Positions 16,484 through 24,756 of a DNA stretch of 64,000 nt are shown here, piece after piece. The notes under the pieces were generated by a model that saw only the letters and a list, made by a program, of their open reading frames with translations, had not been told where the DNA came from and made no database searches. Position numbers and translations under genes: made by a program. The stretch is from contig JAUXVD010000014.1 in NCBI GenBank assembly GCA_030684575.1, positions 227,066-291,065 on the forward strand, given 5' to 3'. The number at the start of each line of letters is the position of its first letter. Positions within the stretch are counted from its first letter, which is position 1. The stretch is from Nitrospirota bacterium (GTDB lineage Bacteria; Nitrospirota; Nitrospiria; Nitrospirales; Nitrospiraceae).

Positions 16484-18010
16484 ATGCGACTATACGGGAT
16501 CGAAACAGAATACGGGATTACCAGGGAAGACCAGGACACGGTCGATCCGGTGGTGGAGTCGATGGAGCTGGTTCGGGCCCATCTGACGGCTTCGTTTGAG
16601 CGGCGCTGGGACTATGGCGGCGAAGATCCGCACGAGGATGCTCGGGGATTTCGGGTGCTTGGGTTGCAGCAGGATAAAGAAGAAGACGAGTTCGCCAAGG
16701 TCGATGCCCATCGGCCTTTTTCGTTTCATGAGATGAAGAGCGATCTGGTGCTCCCGAACGGCGCCCGCTTCTACAACGACCATACACATCCGGAATATTC
16801 CACGCCTGAATGCCGAACGGTGAGAACGCTCCTTGCCCACGACCGTGCGGGGGAGCGGATTGCCCAGCGGGCGGCGGAGCGGCGCAATCAGGTGCTCGGC
16901 GGGTCCCCCCTGCAGCTCTACAAAAACAATACGGATTTTCACGGACATAGCTACGGCTGCCATGACAACTATCTTGTCGCGCGCGCGATTCCATTTTCCT
17001 CACTGACTGCAGGGATGTTGCCGTTCCTGGTGAGCCGGCAGGTCATTGCCGGAGCGGGTAAGGTTGGTGTGGAGGGTCAGGAGAGCGGGTTCGTGCCGGG
17101 TCAGTACCAGTTGTCTCAGCGGGCCGACTTCATGGAGACGGATTTGAGCGTCGACACGATGCACAACCGGCCGATTCTGAATACGCGGGACGAACCTCAT
17201 GCGGTGCGGGAGAAATACCGGCGGCTCCACCTCATCATCGGCGATGCCAATATGTGCGAGTACAGCACGGCGCTGAAAGTCGGGACGACACAATTGGCGC
17301 TGGAGTTGATCGCACGCAACGCAGCGCCGGCGCTTGAATTGGAACATCCGGTCACTGCGGTCAAACAGTTGGCTCGCGATCAGAACCTCAAGGCGACGGT
17401 GCGTCAGCGAAATGGCCGCACCATCACAGGCCTCGAGATTCAAGAACAGTATTATCTCGCGGCGGAGAAGCATTTGGCCGGTGCCGATGCAGAGACCGAT
17501 TGGGTCCTGTCCGAATGGGCCGACACGCTCCGGCTCCTTGCCGGCGATCGCCGGCAATTGGTGGGGAAGCTCGATTGGGTCACGAAGCTCTGGCTCTTGG
17601 AAACCTTTATGCAGGAAGAGCGGATTGGATGGGACGATCCCTGGCTGGCGAGTTTAGATTTGGAGTACCATAATGTGAATCCGGAGCGCGGGCTCTTTCT
17701 CGGCCTTGAGGCAGAGGGGAAGGCCTGGCGGATGACGTCGGAACAGGACGTTGAATCGGCCCTGGTCGCTGGCCCGATCGATACCAGAGGGGGGATTCGC
17801 GGCCTCTGCATCAGGCGGTTTCCGGATCAGATCAAAACGATGCAGTGGGAGCGGATCCAGTTCAGCGGAGGCTTGCTTCCGCGGACGTTGGAAATGGGCG
17901 ATCTCTTCGAGCCACAGGCGGTGCAGGCCTGTGCGAAGATCTTTGAGCAGGCGGTGTCCCCGATGGATGCGTTGAACGCATGGAATAGAGAAATGGAGTC
18001 CCGATCATGA
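16484..18010 (+). CDS. dop: Pup deamidase/depupylase Dop
   Basis: This 508-residue enzyme belongs to the glutamine-synthetase-like Dop/PafA family. It starts LYGIETEYGITRED and carries the nucleophile-type Asp motif ARFYNDHTHPEYSTPEC, LYKNNTD and NTRDEPHA. The insertion with WDYGGEDPHEDARGF is the Dop loop, which separates it from PafA. Dop deamidates Pup-Gln and removes Pup from targets. Because the Pup here already ends in Glu, only depupylation should be needed. I chose ATG 16484 since homology starts there. The frame is open to 16370. The stop overlaps pup by four bases. Confidence 0.92.
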   Translation: MRLYGIETEYGITREDQDTVDPVVESMELVRAHLTASFERRWDYGGEDPHEDARGFRVLGLQQDKEEDEFAKVDAHRPFSFHEMKSDLVLPNGARFYNDHTHPEYSTPECRTVRTLLAHDRAGERIAQRAAERRNQVLGGSPLQLYKNNTDFHGHSYGCHDNYLVARAIPFSSLTAGMLPFLVSRQVIAGAGKVGVEGQESGFVPGQYQLSQRADFMETDLSVDTMHNRPILNTRDEPHAVREKYRRLHLIIGDANMCEYSTALKVGTTQLALELIARNAAPALELEHPVTAVKQLARDQNLKATVRQRNGRTITGLEIQEQYYLAAEKHLAGADAETDWVLSEWADTLRLLAGDRRQLVGKLDWVTKLWLLETFMQEERIGWDDPWLASLDLEYHNVNPERGLFLGLEAEGKAWRMTSEQDVESALVAGPIDTRGGIRGLCIRRFPDQIKTMQWERIQFSGGLLPRTLEMGDLFEPQAVQACAKIFEQAVSPMDALNAWNREMESRS

Positions 18011-18201
18011 ACTACAGCTCAATGCCGGAACGTCGTGAAGGGCCAGGCAGCCCGATGCCGAAGGCGCCGAGTCCGTCCGAAGAGGGCGGCGGGCCGAAAC
18101 GGCCGGAGACCGGGTCGCCGGACAAAGATAATCTGCTCAAGCGTATGCGCAAGGTCGATCCGAAGCAGGCTGAGCGGTATCGGCAGAGAACAGGGGAGTG
18201 A
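18007..18201 (+). CDS. pup: Prokaryotic ubiquitin-like protein Pup (UBact type)
   Basis: This 64-residue tag protein has a Pro/Gly/Ser-rich disordered N-terminus and a C-terminal helix region (DNLLKRMRKVDPKQAERYRQ) that would bind Mpa. It ends RTGE, so the terminal Glu is encoded directly and can be ligated to lysines by PafA without deamidation. Pup homologues of this kind in Gram-negative phyla, including Nitrospirae, have been named UBact. It overlaps dop by ATGA, in the order dop-pup-prcB-prcA-pafA. Confidence 0.92.
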   Translation: MNYSSMPERREGPGSPMPKAPSPSEEGGGPKRPETGSPDKDNLLKRMRKVDPKQAERYRQRTGE

Positions 18202-18261
18202 GGATGGGCGCCGAGTCTGGGTTTGTGCTCGCGCAACGCGCGGCCTAGGAAGGCCCTCGTT

Positions 18262-18276
18262 GGACGCGCGCAGTGA
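18262..18276 (+). repeat. Short repeat GGACGCGCGCAGTGA, copy 3
   Basis: It lies in the 139-nt gap between pup and prcB, preceded by the small palindrome GGCCTAGGAAGGCC. It matches 2804-2818 exactly and 41-54 over 14 bases. Confidence 0.4.
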
Positions 18277-18340
18277 ACCGTGACGTCGGTACCCATCCAG
18301 ATTATGTGGAGTGCGATACGAATAAAGGTGAGGTAAAGAG

Positions 18341-19114
18341 ATGGGGATGCAAGGGGACTTTCTTCAGCTGTTGAAGGAACAGGGCTACACGTTGGGCGTA
18401 CCGGCAGCGGTGGGGACCGGCCATGCGCTGACGAATGCCACGACGATTTTGGCGTTTAAGTATCGCGATGGTGTCCTGGTGGCCGGCGATCGTCGCGCAA
18501 CCGCCGGCAATATGGTGATGTACGATCGGACGGACAAGGTGTTAGAGATCGATCGGCACAGTGTGATGGCGATTGCCGGCGTGCCGGCGACCGCCTATGA
18601 AATGGTGCGGGTCCTGGAGCATTCCTTCAAATATTACCGGAGAACGCAGCTCCAGGAGTTGAGTTTCGACGGCAAACTGCGCGCGATCTCCAAGCTCTTA
18701 AAGGATAATGTGCCTGCGGCCTTAGCCGGGACTGGTGCGGTGGTTCCGGTGTTTGCCGGCTACGATTTAGAGCAGGGCTCGGCCAAGATCTATTTCTACG
18801 ATATTCTGGGGGCGGAGTTTGAAGGTGTGGAGTATGCGGTGTCCGGCTCCGGTTCTCCGACGATCCGGGGCATTTTACACTACCTGAATACCTGGGGCGA
18901 TCAGCCCCTCAATCGGCTCCCTGAAGAGCAGGCCATGGTGCAGGCCTTACGGTTGCTCACGAGCGCGGCAGAGTTCGACTCGGCGACCGGCGGTGTCAAT
19001 CGGGAGGCGAGTCTCTATCCCGTGATCAAGTTGATTACCGGGGCCGGCGTGCAGACGGTGCCGGACGCGACCTTGAAACCCCTCTATGAATCACAGGTGG
19101 TGCGTTATGTATGA
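18341..19114 (+). CDS. prcB: 20S proteasome beta subunit PrcB
   Basis: This is a 257-residue catalytic subunit. A propeptide of about 33 residues ends before the catalytic Thr in TTILAFKYRDGVLVAGDRR (T34). The core Lys is in DRTDKVLEI, and SGSGSPTIRG lies near residue 168. Autocleavage exposes the Thr, which hydrolyses peptide bonds inside the PrcA/PrcB barrel. Length and motifs match Mycobacterium PrcB. It overlaps prcA by eight bases. Confidence 0.94.
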   Translation: MGMQGDFLQLLKEQGYTLGVPAAVGTGHALTNATTILAFKYRDGVLVAGDRRATAGNMVMYDRTDKVLEIDRHSVMAIAGVPATAYEMVRVLEHSFKYYRRTQLQELSFDGKLRAISKLLKDNVPAALAGTGAVVPVFAGYDLEQGSAKIYFYDILGAEFEGVEYAVSGSGSPTIRGILHYLNTWGDQPLNRLPEEQAMVQALRLLTSAAEFDSATGGVNREASLYPVIKLITGAGVQTVPDATLKPLYESQVVRYV

Positions 19115-19937
19115 AGAGCCCTATCGCTGGGTCGAAGCCGTCGGCAATCGACGCCAGTATCTCGATGAACAGTTCAAGCAGGGGAGTCCGGTCGTTGCGT
19201 TGACCTATGATGGAGGCATCCTCCTGACGACGGTGAGCAAAGGAACATCGAAGCTCTACGAGATCTATGACCGATTGGCATTGGGCGGAATGGGGCATCC
19301 CACGGATTTGGAAAAGCTTCGCTTTAGCCTGCTTGAAATGGCGCATGTCGAAGGATTCAACCGTTCGCCCTCCGATGTGACGGGATCGAGGTTGGTGAAA
19401 TACGGCATCGCCCCTGTCATTAAGCAGGCGTTTGAGGAAGTGTATAAGGCGCCGTTCATCGTGCGTATTCTTGTGGCCGAGTTGGGGGTGAAGCCGGAGA
19501 AGGATGCGATCCTGACGATCAACTACGATGGTACGTTTGAGGAGTTGACCGGTTGTGCGGTCTTGGCGGCCACTCCAGCTGCCCAGACGAAGATGACGGC
19601 CTATCTAAGAGAACAGACGCCTGCCACGCTGTCGTTGGAGCAGGCCTTGGATCTGGCGCTGCGCGCCTGGGCCATCGGCTCCCTCGCGCATCAACAGGAA
19701 GAGACGGATCAACAGGCTGAGCCCGATCCATCTGCCGGCAACGCTGGTGCAGTGACCTCTCCGGTCCCTAGTGCCGACGTGCTGATGGCGCATGTGCGTG
19801 GCATTGCCGGAGGGCGGTCCCTTGAATGTGCCGTTCTTGAGCGCCAGGCTCCCGGTACGTCCAAGTATCGGGCGTTGAAGCCGTCCGATCTGGCACGACT
19901 TCTCCCGAAGTCACTTCAATCCGCCGTGGCGAACTGA
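19107..19937 (+). CDS. prcA: 20S proteasome alpha subunit PrcA
   Basis: This 276-residue outer-ring subunit forms the gate and the docking face for Mpa. Typical alpha features are PYRWVEAVGNRRQYLDEQ at the N-terminus, GGILLTTVSKGTSKLYEIYD and PFIVRILVAELG. A long C-terminal tail follows (from about residue 200, rich in Gln, Glu, Pro and Ala, then a folded-looking segment ending LPKSLQSAVAN), which is longer than in actinobacterial PrcA. ATG 19107 begins the conserved part. An ATG at 19086 is also in frame. Confidence 0.92.
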   Translation: MYEEPYRWVEAVGNRRQYLDEQFKQGSPVVALTYDGGILLTTVSKGTSKLYEIYDRLALGGMGHPTDLEKLRFSLLEMAHVEGFNRSPSDVTGSRLVKYGIAPVIKQAFEEVYKAPFIVRILVAELGVKPEKDAILTINYDGTFEELTGCAVLAATPAAQTKMTAYLREQTPATLSLEQALDLALRAWAIGSLAHQQEETDQQAEPDPSAGNAGAVTSPVPSADVLMAHVRGIAGGRSLECAVLERQAPGTSKYRALKPSDLARLLPKSLQSAVAN

Positions 19938-19938
19938 G

Positions 19939-21423
19939 ATGTTGAACCGTATTTTCGGACTTGAAACCGAGTACGGACTCTTGGTGAACCAAGAGCTGCC
20001 CGATCATACGCCTACCTGGTTTGCCCACAAGATTCGAGACCATCTGTTTCACGTCCAACGGCGTGGGGTGCTGGATCTGCACCATCGTGGGCACGATGAA
20101 CCGCCGGGTAACGGAGGATTTCTCACCAACGCCGGGCGCATGTACCTCGACATGGGACATCTGGAATGGGCCTCGCCGGAATGTGAGTCGCTCAGCGATG
20201 TCGTGGCTGCCGACCGTGCCGGCGATCAGTTGCTGCAGGATGCCGTTGAAGACCTCGGTCTGGCCGATCAGGTGTCGTTGATCAAAAACAATGTGGACCA
20301 TGAAACCGATGCGACCTTCGGGTCGCACGAGAACTTTCTCGTGTCGAGACGGTTCCCCTTTACCAGGCGCGGCCTTGGGCCCCTGGTCACCTTTCTCGTC
20401 ACCAGACAGATTTTTACGGGAGCCGGGCGTGTCGGGACCGCCGGGCCCCAGGACGCGTGGATTCAGATGGACCGGCTCATCGTGCCGCGGGGCGCGAATC
20501 AGCGCCATGGGCAGCATCCTGCCATGCCGTTTCAGATTTCTCAGCGCGCCGATTACATCGTGAATGATTTCTTCGAATGGGTGCAGCAGAATCGTGCCAT
20601 TGTGAATACGAGAGATGAACCGCTGGCAGACCCGAATCAATACCGCCGTATTCATCTCCTCCTCGGTGATTCCAATATGGCGGAGGTGGCGACGGCCTTG
20701 AAGTTGGGTACAACAGGGTTGGTGCTGCAACTGATCGAAGAGGGCCATGCCCCGATCGACCTGGAGCTCCATGAGCCGGTTGAAACCATGCAGGAACTGT
20801 CTCAGGATCAGGACCGGCAATGGATTGTGCAGCTGCAATCGGGGAAGTCGATTTCCGCCATCGACATTCAGGAGGCCTTTCTCGCCGCGGCGCAAGCCCA
20901 CTATCGTGGGCAGGACGGCGAAACCGATTGGGTGCTCGATCAATGGGAAGCGGTGTTGCAGGACCTCCGCGGGGATTACACCAAGCTAGTCGGTCGGGTT
21001 GATTGGGCCTCGAAGCTCTGGCTGCTTGACACCTTCCGGGAGGCGGAGCAGTTGACCTGGGCGGATCCGGCGTTGAAGAGCCTCGATCTGGAATATCACA
21101 ATCTCCATCAAGGCAAGGGGCTCTACTTTGGACTTATGGAGGAAGGCCGGGTTCCGCGCCTCACCACCGACAAGGCGATTGCCTTGGCCATGGACCATCC
21201 GCCCCGCAATACCAGAGCCTTTGGTCGCGGCGAACTCGTTCGGCATTTGCTGGCCAGTGGACTGCCCGATGAACCGGCAGATTCCAGTCCGGAAGAGCGA
21301 TTCTCCCCATCCTATGTGATCAACTGGTCGATCTTCCAATTGCGCGGGCAGGCGCCTTTCCCCATGCCGGATCCCTTCAAAACCTACGTGCAGGAAGTAC
21401 GGACGCATCTGCAATCGGTGTAG
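19939..21423 (+). CDS. pafA: Pup-protein ligase PafA
   Basis: This 494-residue ligase attaches Pup to lysines using ATP. It has RIFGLETEYGLLV, the active-site region GRMYLDMGHLEWASPEC, LIKNNVD, GSHENFLVSRR and NTRDEPLADP. The Dop loop is absent, which tells it from the paralogue at 16484. The usual HPEY at the active site reads HLEW here. A segment near 165-185 (WIQMDRLIVPRGANQRHG) looks like an insertion compared with actinobacterial PafA. It starts two bases after prcA. Confidence 0.92.
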   Translation: MLNRIFGLETEYGLLVNQELPDHTPTWFAHKIRDHLFHVQRRGVLDLHHRGHDEPPGNGGFLTNAGRMYLDMGHLEWASPECESLSDVVAADRAGDQLLQDAVEDLGLADQVSLIKNNVDHETDATFGSHENFLVSRRFPFTRRGLGPLVTFLVTRQIFTGAGRVGTAGPQDAWIQMDRLIVPRGANQRHGQHPAMPFQISQRADYIVNDFFEWVQQNRAIVNTRDEPLADPNQYRRIHLLLGDSNMAEVATALKLGTTGLVLQLIEEGHAPIDLELHEPVETMQELSQDQDRQWIVQLQSGKSISAIDIQEAFLAAAQAHYRGQDGETDWVLDQWEAVLQDLRGDYTKLVGRVDWASKLWLLDTFREAEQLTWADPALKSLDLEYHNLHQGKGLYFGLMEEGRVPRLTTDKAIALAMDHPPRNTRAFGRGELVRHLLASGLPDEPADSSPEERFSPSYVINWSIFQLRGQAPFPMPDPFKTYVQEVRTHLQSV

Positions 21424-21559
21424 TCTGATTGGGCCTGCCTGCTTTCTCCATTTCGTCGCAGAACAGATTGAATACGTGGATAAGTTGCCGAGGTGCTATG
21501 CTTCTCTATGGCGTAACCCCACTGGGCTGATGGTATAGGCGCGATTGAGGGAGGGCAGC

Positions 21560-22021
21560 ATGAAGGCACGTAAATGGATGATGGAATATGGAGTGGCGAT
21601 GGCGCTGACGTTTTTGTTCGCTGTGATACTGGGGCATATCCCGCTGTTTCGTGAGACCACCGTGGGGAAGCTGCGGGCCTCAGATCTGGTGCAATGTATC
21701 GGATATGGGGGTGTACTGGTGATTGCTTGGCTCGGAGCCCGTCAATTGACCGCAGAGCCACCGGATGAGTGGAAGTGGATCATGCCCTACCGGGCATTAA
21801 TTTTACCGGTGACGACCTTCGCAATTGTGTCGATGGCCCATGGTGTGTTGCTCTACGTCTGTGATCCGTTTCTCAGCAAGTCAGGAAAAGGGATCTATAA
21901 CTGGATGTTTATCGCCGGCATTATGGCGACCAGTGCCTGGCTCATTGTGACGTGGGTCAGGAAGTGCGCACATCAGGTCGCTGAAGTGGAGTCCCGACGA
22001 TTGAACAAGCAAGCAGCCTAG
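21560..22021 (+). CDS. Small integral membrane protein
   Basis: This 153-residue protein has about four transmembrane helices (VAMALTFLFAVILGHI, VQCIGYGGVLVIAWLGA, ALILPVTTFAIVSMAHGVLL, MFIAGIMATSAWLIVTWV) and a short charged C-terminal tail. The family is unknown. ATG 21560 is preceded by GGGAGG. It follows pafA by about 135 nt in the same direction and could be expressed with the proteasome block, but no functional link is visible. Confidence 0.7.
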   Translation: MKARKWMMEYGVAMALTFLFAVILGHIPLFRETTVGKLRASDLVQCIGYGGVLVIAWLGARQLTAEPPDEWKWIMPYRALILPVTTFAIVSMAHGVLLYVCDPFLSKSGKGIYNWMFIAGIMATSAWLIVTWVRKCAHQVAEVESRRLNKQAA

Positions 22022-22040
22022 CTTCTCGTCAGTTTTTCGG

Positions 22041-23072
22041 TTACCTGGTTGGACGAGGCCGCCTGGCAGTTCCTGCTCCGGACAGTCCTATCGATTCGAC
22101 AATTCTATTTTCTACCCAGAATCGGTCTTCATCCCGCCGGTATTGCTGAACGAATCCGCAATGGCCGCCATAGTAGGGTGCAGCCAGTTGAATGTGCTGG
22201 TTCTGGTGGATGGCCGGGAGCGAAAACATCGAGTAGGGAATGAACGGATCGTCTTGTGCCGTGACGATGATGGTTGGCACGGCGATCTTCCCTATTACAT
22301 GCTGCGAGCCGGCCAGATTGTAGTAGTCAGCGCCACTCGCATATCCTCCGTCTTCGGCGGTGTAACGGTCGTCGAAGTCGCTGATGGTACGGATACGATC
22401 GAGTCCTGTGAGGCTCCATTTTCCTGGAAAGAGCGCGGCCTTGCGCTTCATGCGCGATTTGAGCTTGCTCAAGAAGTGATTGTGGTAGATCCAGTTTCTT
22501 GGCTCTTCCAACGCTTTGGCACATTGCGCTGGATCGATATTCGGGCACACGGCGATCGTGCCGGCCAATGCTGACTCCGACGAGCCGAATTCTCCAGCTG
22601 CTTTGAGGACGAGGTTTCCTCCCATCGAATAGCCGACAAGCCAGATGCGATTGAGTCCATCGGACTGCGCCAATTCATGGACGACGGCTCGAAAGTCCTG
22701 GCTTAATCCGCTGTTATAGAGCGTCGACGTCAGGTGTTCGGTTCCGCCACATGTTCGCTGGTTCAGGCGTATGACATTGAAGCCTGTGCGATAGGCTTTT
22801 GCGGCAATCCCATGCATATAGTGCGACTCGCTACTGCCTTCAAGTCCGTGCACGAGTACGACGGTCTGACAATCGGCTCTGGCTGTCTGCCAGTGGCAGA
22901 AGCCGAGTATTTGGGTATGAGGTTCTGTGGTGAAGAGTCGTGACTCAGTCGGAATTCCGGCAAGGAGCGCTCGGCGAGACCAGTAGCCTGGCAGAACGGT
23001 CATGAGATATGAATTATGGAGGAGCGCGGCCGGTGTGAATATTCGCCAGTTAGGCTCCATAGTGGCTATCAT
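22041..23072 (-). CDS. YheT-type alpha/beta hydrolase
   Basis: This hydrolase of about 343 residues has the catalytic Ser in VGYSMGGNL, Asp in AQDDPFIP and His in PYYGGHCGF. The oxyanion segment is VLVHGLEGSSES. The layout resembles the YheT/ABHD1-3 esterase group; the substrate is unknown. The N-terminal part WRIFTPAALLHNSYLMTVLP fits that group. The frame is open up to 23156, but that extension enters the hairpin behind tRNA-Asn, so an ATG at 23072 or 23060 is more likely. Confidence 0.78.
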   Translation of the reverse strand: MIATMEPNWRIFTPAALLHNSYLMTVLPGYWSRRALLAGIPTESRLFTTEPHTQILGFCHWQTARADCQTVVLVHGLEGSSESHYMHGIAAKAYRTGFNVIRLNQRTCGGTEHLTSTLYNSGLSQDFRAVVHELAQSDGLNRIWLVGYSMGGNLVLKAAGEFGSSESALAGTIAVCPNIDPAQCAKALEEPRNWIYHNHFLSKLKSRMKRKAALFPGKWSLTGLDRIRTISDFDDRYTAEDGGYASGADYYNLAGSQHVIGKIAVPTIIVTAQDDPFIPYSMFSLPAIHQNQHIQLAAPYYGGHCGFVQQYRRDEDRFWVENRIVESIGLSGAGTARRPRPTR

Positions 23073-23155
23073 CGATGAAAGTCCAAGTCTCTCCGCAGTA
23101 TGAATTGCCGAGGCACTGTAAGCTGGAAATAACCGCTGTCCCACTGAAGACGACA

Positions 23156-23185
23156 AAGGCCTTCGAGAGAAGTCTCGAAGGCCTT
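23156..23185 (-). terminator. Hairpin behind tRNA-Asn
   Basis: There is a perfect 13-bp inverted repeat AAGGCCTTCGAGA/TCTCGAAGGCCTT with a 4-nt loop, starting eight bases beyond the tRNA 3' end. On the minus strand it is followed by a weak T-rich stretch (TTGTCGTCTT). It probably terminates or helps process the tRNA transcript. Confidence 0.6.
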
Positions 23186-23192
23186 GATATTG

Positions 23193-23267
23193 TGGCTCCC
23201 CGGGCAGGAGTCGAACCTGCGACCAGCCGGTTAACAGCCGGCTGCTCTACCACTGAGCTACCGGGGA
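23193..23267 (-). tRNA. tRNA-Asn (GTT)
   Basis: This is a 75-nt tRNA with encoded CCA. The acceptor stem TCCCCGG pairs with CCGGGGA, the anticodon stem GCCGG/CCGGC closes the loop CTGTTAA with anticodon GTT, and the T-arm is GCAGG-TTCGACT-CCTGC. The discriminator base is G. All arms fold without mismatch. Confidence 0.97.
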
Positions 23268-23366
23268 ATGAAACAGTCCGTCGTCGGGCTGCGTATTCTA
23301 GCAAAAGATTTCTGTCGGGGGGAGACTTTTTTCTATCAAAACAGTTGATCGATTATGTGCTGCCGG

Positions 23367-23636
23367 CTATACGTCAAAATCCTCAGTTTCATCTTCATTT
23401 GAGGTCGCATCGGTCCGGCCAGCCGCAACGGATGCGTAGTGAATCGCCCAGGTGAGATAGAGGTTCCCGCTATCTCTCATGGTATCGGCAGCCTTGATGA
23501 GTGTCTGCGCTAAATCAGGATCCTTCCCGCTGGCATGAATATCGGCTGCCCGCCGTTCGAGTACTTTCGGGTATTCATGAATGAGACCTGAGATCTCTCG
23601 AATGAGCTCATCGATGACATTATCTTCTGTTTCCAT
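23367..23636 (-). CDS. Small acidic helical protein
   Basis: This 89-residue protein of unknown function is strongly acidic and mostly helical (VIDELIREISGLIHEYPKVL, LAQTLIKAADTMRDSGNLYL), with a C-terminal acidic tail. It has GGGAG eight bases before the ATG. It lies between tRNA-Asn and the for operon terminator and is likely transcribed alone. No family is recognised. Confidence 0.6.
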   Translation of the reverse strand: METEDNVIDELIREISGLIHEYPKVLERRAADIHASGKDPDLAQTLIKAADTMRDSGNLYLTWAIHYASVAAGRTDATSNEDETEDFDV

Positions 23637-23662
23637 CTGTTCTCCCTTAGAGCGGCACCAAC

Positions 23663-23693
23663 AAAAAACCCCATAGCGCAGGCGCCATGGGGT
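23663..23693 (-). terminator. Intrinsic terminator of the for operon
   Basis: On the minus strand ACCCCAT pairs with ATGGGGT across a short loop, and a run of six T follows. It lies about 30 nt after the forE stop codon. Confidence 0.85.
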
Positions 23694-23722
23694 CTTGCGC
23701 GGGAGACCCGCTACGAAAAACG

Positions 23723-24001
23723 TTAGCCTTGGTAGGCCTGCCCAAGAGCTGCTGACTCACCTTTATTGGACATCAGTTGCCCGGTGGCGCTGACCGCCTG
23801 CATGCTGATGGCATTATGTTTGGCCGCGTCGCAGACGACCACGCAGAGCTCACAGCCCTTGCAACGGTCAATAATCACTTCGGCTACCATCTTGCTTGTA
23901 TTCAGGTCGAGGCAATTGGCTTCCGGACAATACATGATGCAGAGGCGGCATCCCTTTTTGGCCACGCATTTCTCATCGATGACTTGCGCTACGTTATACA
24001 T
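23723..24001 (-). CDS. forE: 2-oxoacid:ferredoxin oxidoreductase, ferredoxin subunit
   Basis: This 92-residue subunit carries two 4Fe-4S clusters. Cysteines are at 12, 18, 21 and 25 (KGCRLCIMYCPEANC) and in CKGCELCVVVCDAAKH. It would pass electrons between the TPP-bound intermediate and ferredoxin. It is the last gene of the five-gene minus-strand operon. The order D-A-B-G-E is that of the Hydrogenobacter-type five-subunit enzyme, from which I take the symbol. Confidence 0.78.
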   Translation of the reverse strand: MYNVAQVIDEKCVAKKGCRLCIMYCPEANCLDLNTSKMVAEVIIDRCKGCELCVVVCDAAKHNAISMQAVSATGQLMSNKGESAALGQAYQG

Positions 24002-24024
24002 GCGAGCTGGTTCCTTCTCTCTCG

Positions 24025-24732
24025 TTAAGCGGCGACGGCAGGATTACCGACTCGCAGCTCATACTTATTCTCTTCGGCCCATTTACTGGCGATTTCATAG
24101 GCCGCCTGCACGGTCGCCAAGTTCTTAGCCAGCAACATTTCTTTCTTGGCGAACTTCTTCTTGATCGCTTCATCCAAGGAGGCGGTTCCACCGGAGGCGA
24201 CGAACTTCTTGCCGAACCGTTCCTGCAAGGCTCCGTCTAGGGCTTCCATGGAGACGCACTTGGTGATGCCAGCGACCGATCCGATCATCGCCATATTGGT
24301 CGAGAGCTCGGTGCCGGCCACTTCGATCGCGAGCTCGGTTCCCGCAATGTAAAATACTTTCACATTGAGATCCTTGAGCCGTTCAATGTCATCGGCTGAC
24401 AGCAACTCCTGGTCGGAGTTGATGACGACGAGGCCGCCTTCTTTCACGCCTGAGTAGAAGGGCATCGTGTAGCTTTTCCCCATGGTGATGACCTGAGGAT
24501 GAAAGACCTGGATGACGTCAGGGAATACCAATTCTCCACGGTCATAGATTCGTTCAATGCCGATCCGGCAATAACTCTCGGCTGGCGCCATACGCTTCTC
24601 GGCCCCGAAGAAGGGATTGGAGATCGAAAACTTGCCGTCGCGGTTGGCGGCCATGGCCAGGACATGTGCGGCAGTGACGGCGCCCTGTCCGCCTAATCCC
24701 GACATCCGGATATTCAGTCGTTTCTTGATCAT
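24025..24732 (-). CDS. forG: 2-oxoacid:ferredoxin oxidoreductase, gamma subunit
   Basis: This is a 235-residue gamma subunit (POR gamma domain). The start RMSGLGGQGAVTAAHVLAMA is the signature, followed by FGAEKRMAPAESYCRIG. The domain contributes to the CoA and TPP sites in the complex. A Lys/Glu-rich C-terminal tail follows the catalytic domain. GGAGAG precedes the ATG. It sits between the beta and ferredoxin genes. Confidence 0.88.
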   Translation of the reverse strand: MIKKRLNIRMSGLGGQGAVTAAHVLAMAANRDGKFSISNPFFGAEKRMAPAESYCRIGIERIYDRGELVFPDVIQVFHPQVITMGKSYTMPFYSGVKEGGLVVINSDQELLSADDIERLKDLNVKVFYIAGTELAIEVAGTELSTNMAMIGSVAGITKCVSMEALDGALQERFGKKFVASGGTASLDEAIKKKFAKKEMLLAKNLATVQAAYEIASKWAEENKYELRVGNPAVAA

Positions 24733-24756
24733 GGTCGTCTCTCCTCCAGAATCGGA

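Noticed and set aside
15679..16539. 286-codon minus-strand frame
   Set aside because: It is antisense to mpa and dop, with no motif of its own.
19768..20943. 391-codon open frame on the minus strand
   Set aside because: It lies wholly antisense to pafA, which has all family motifs; the frame stays open because of codon bias.
23267..23282. AAACAGTCCGTC beside tRNA-Asn, matching the left end of the palindromic repeat
   Set aside because: Only 12 bases match and no other part of the repeat follows; too short to call a copy.
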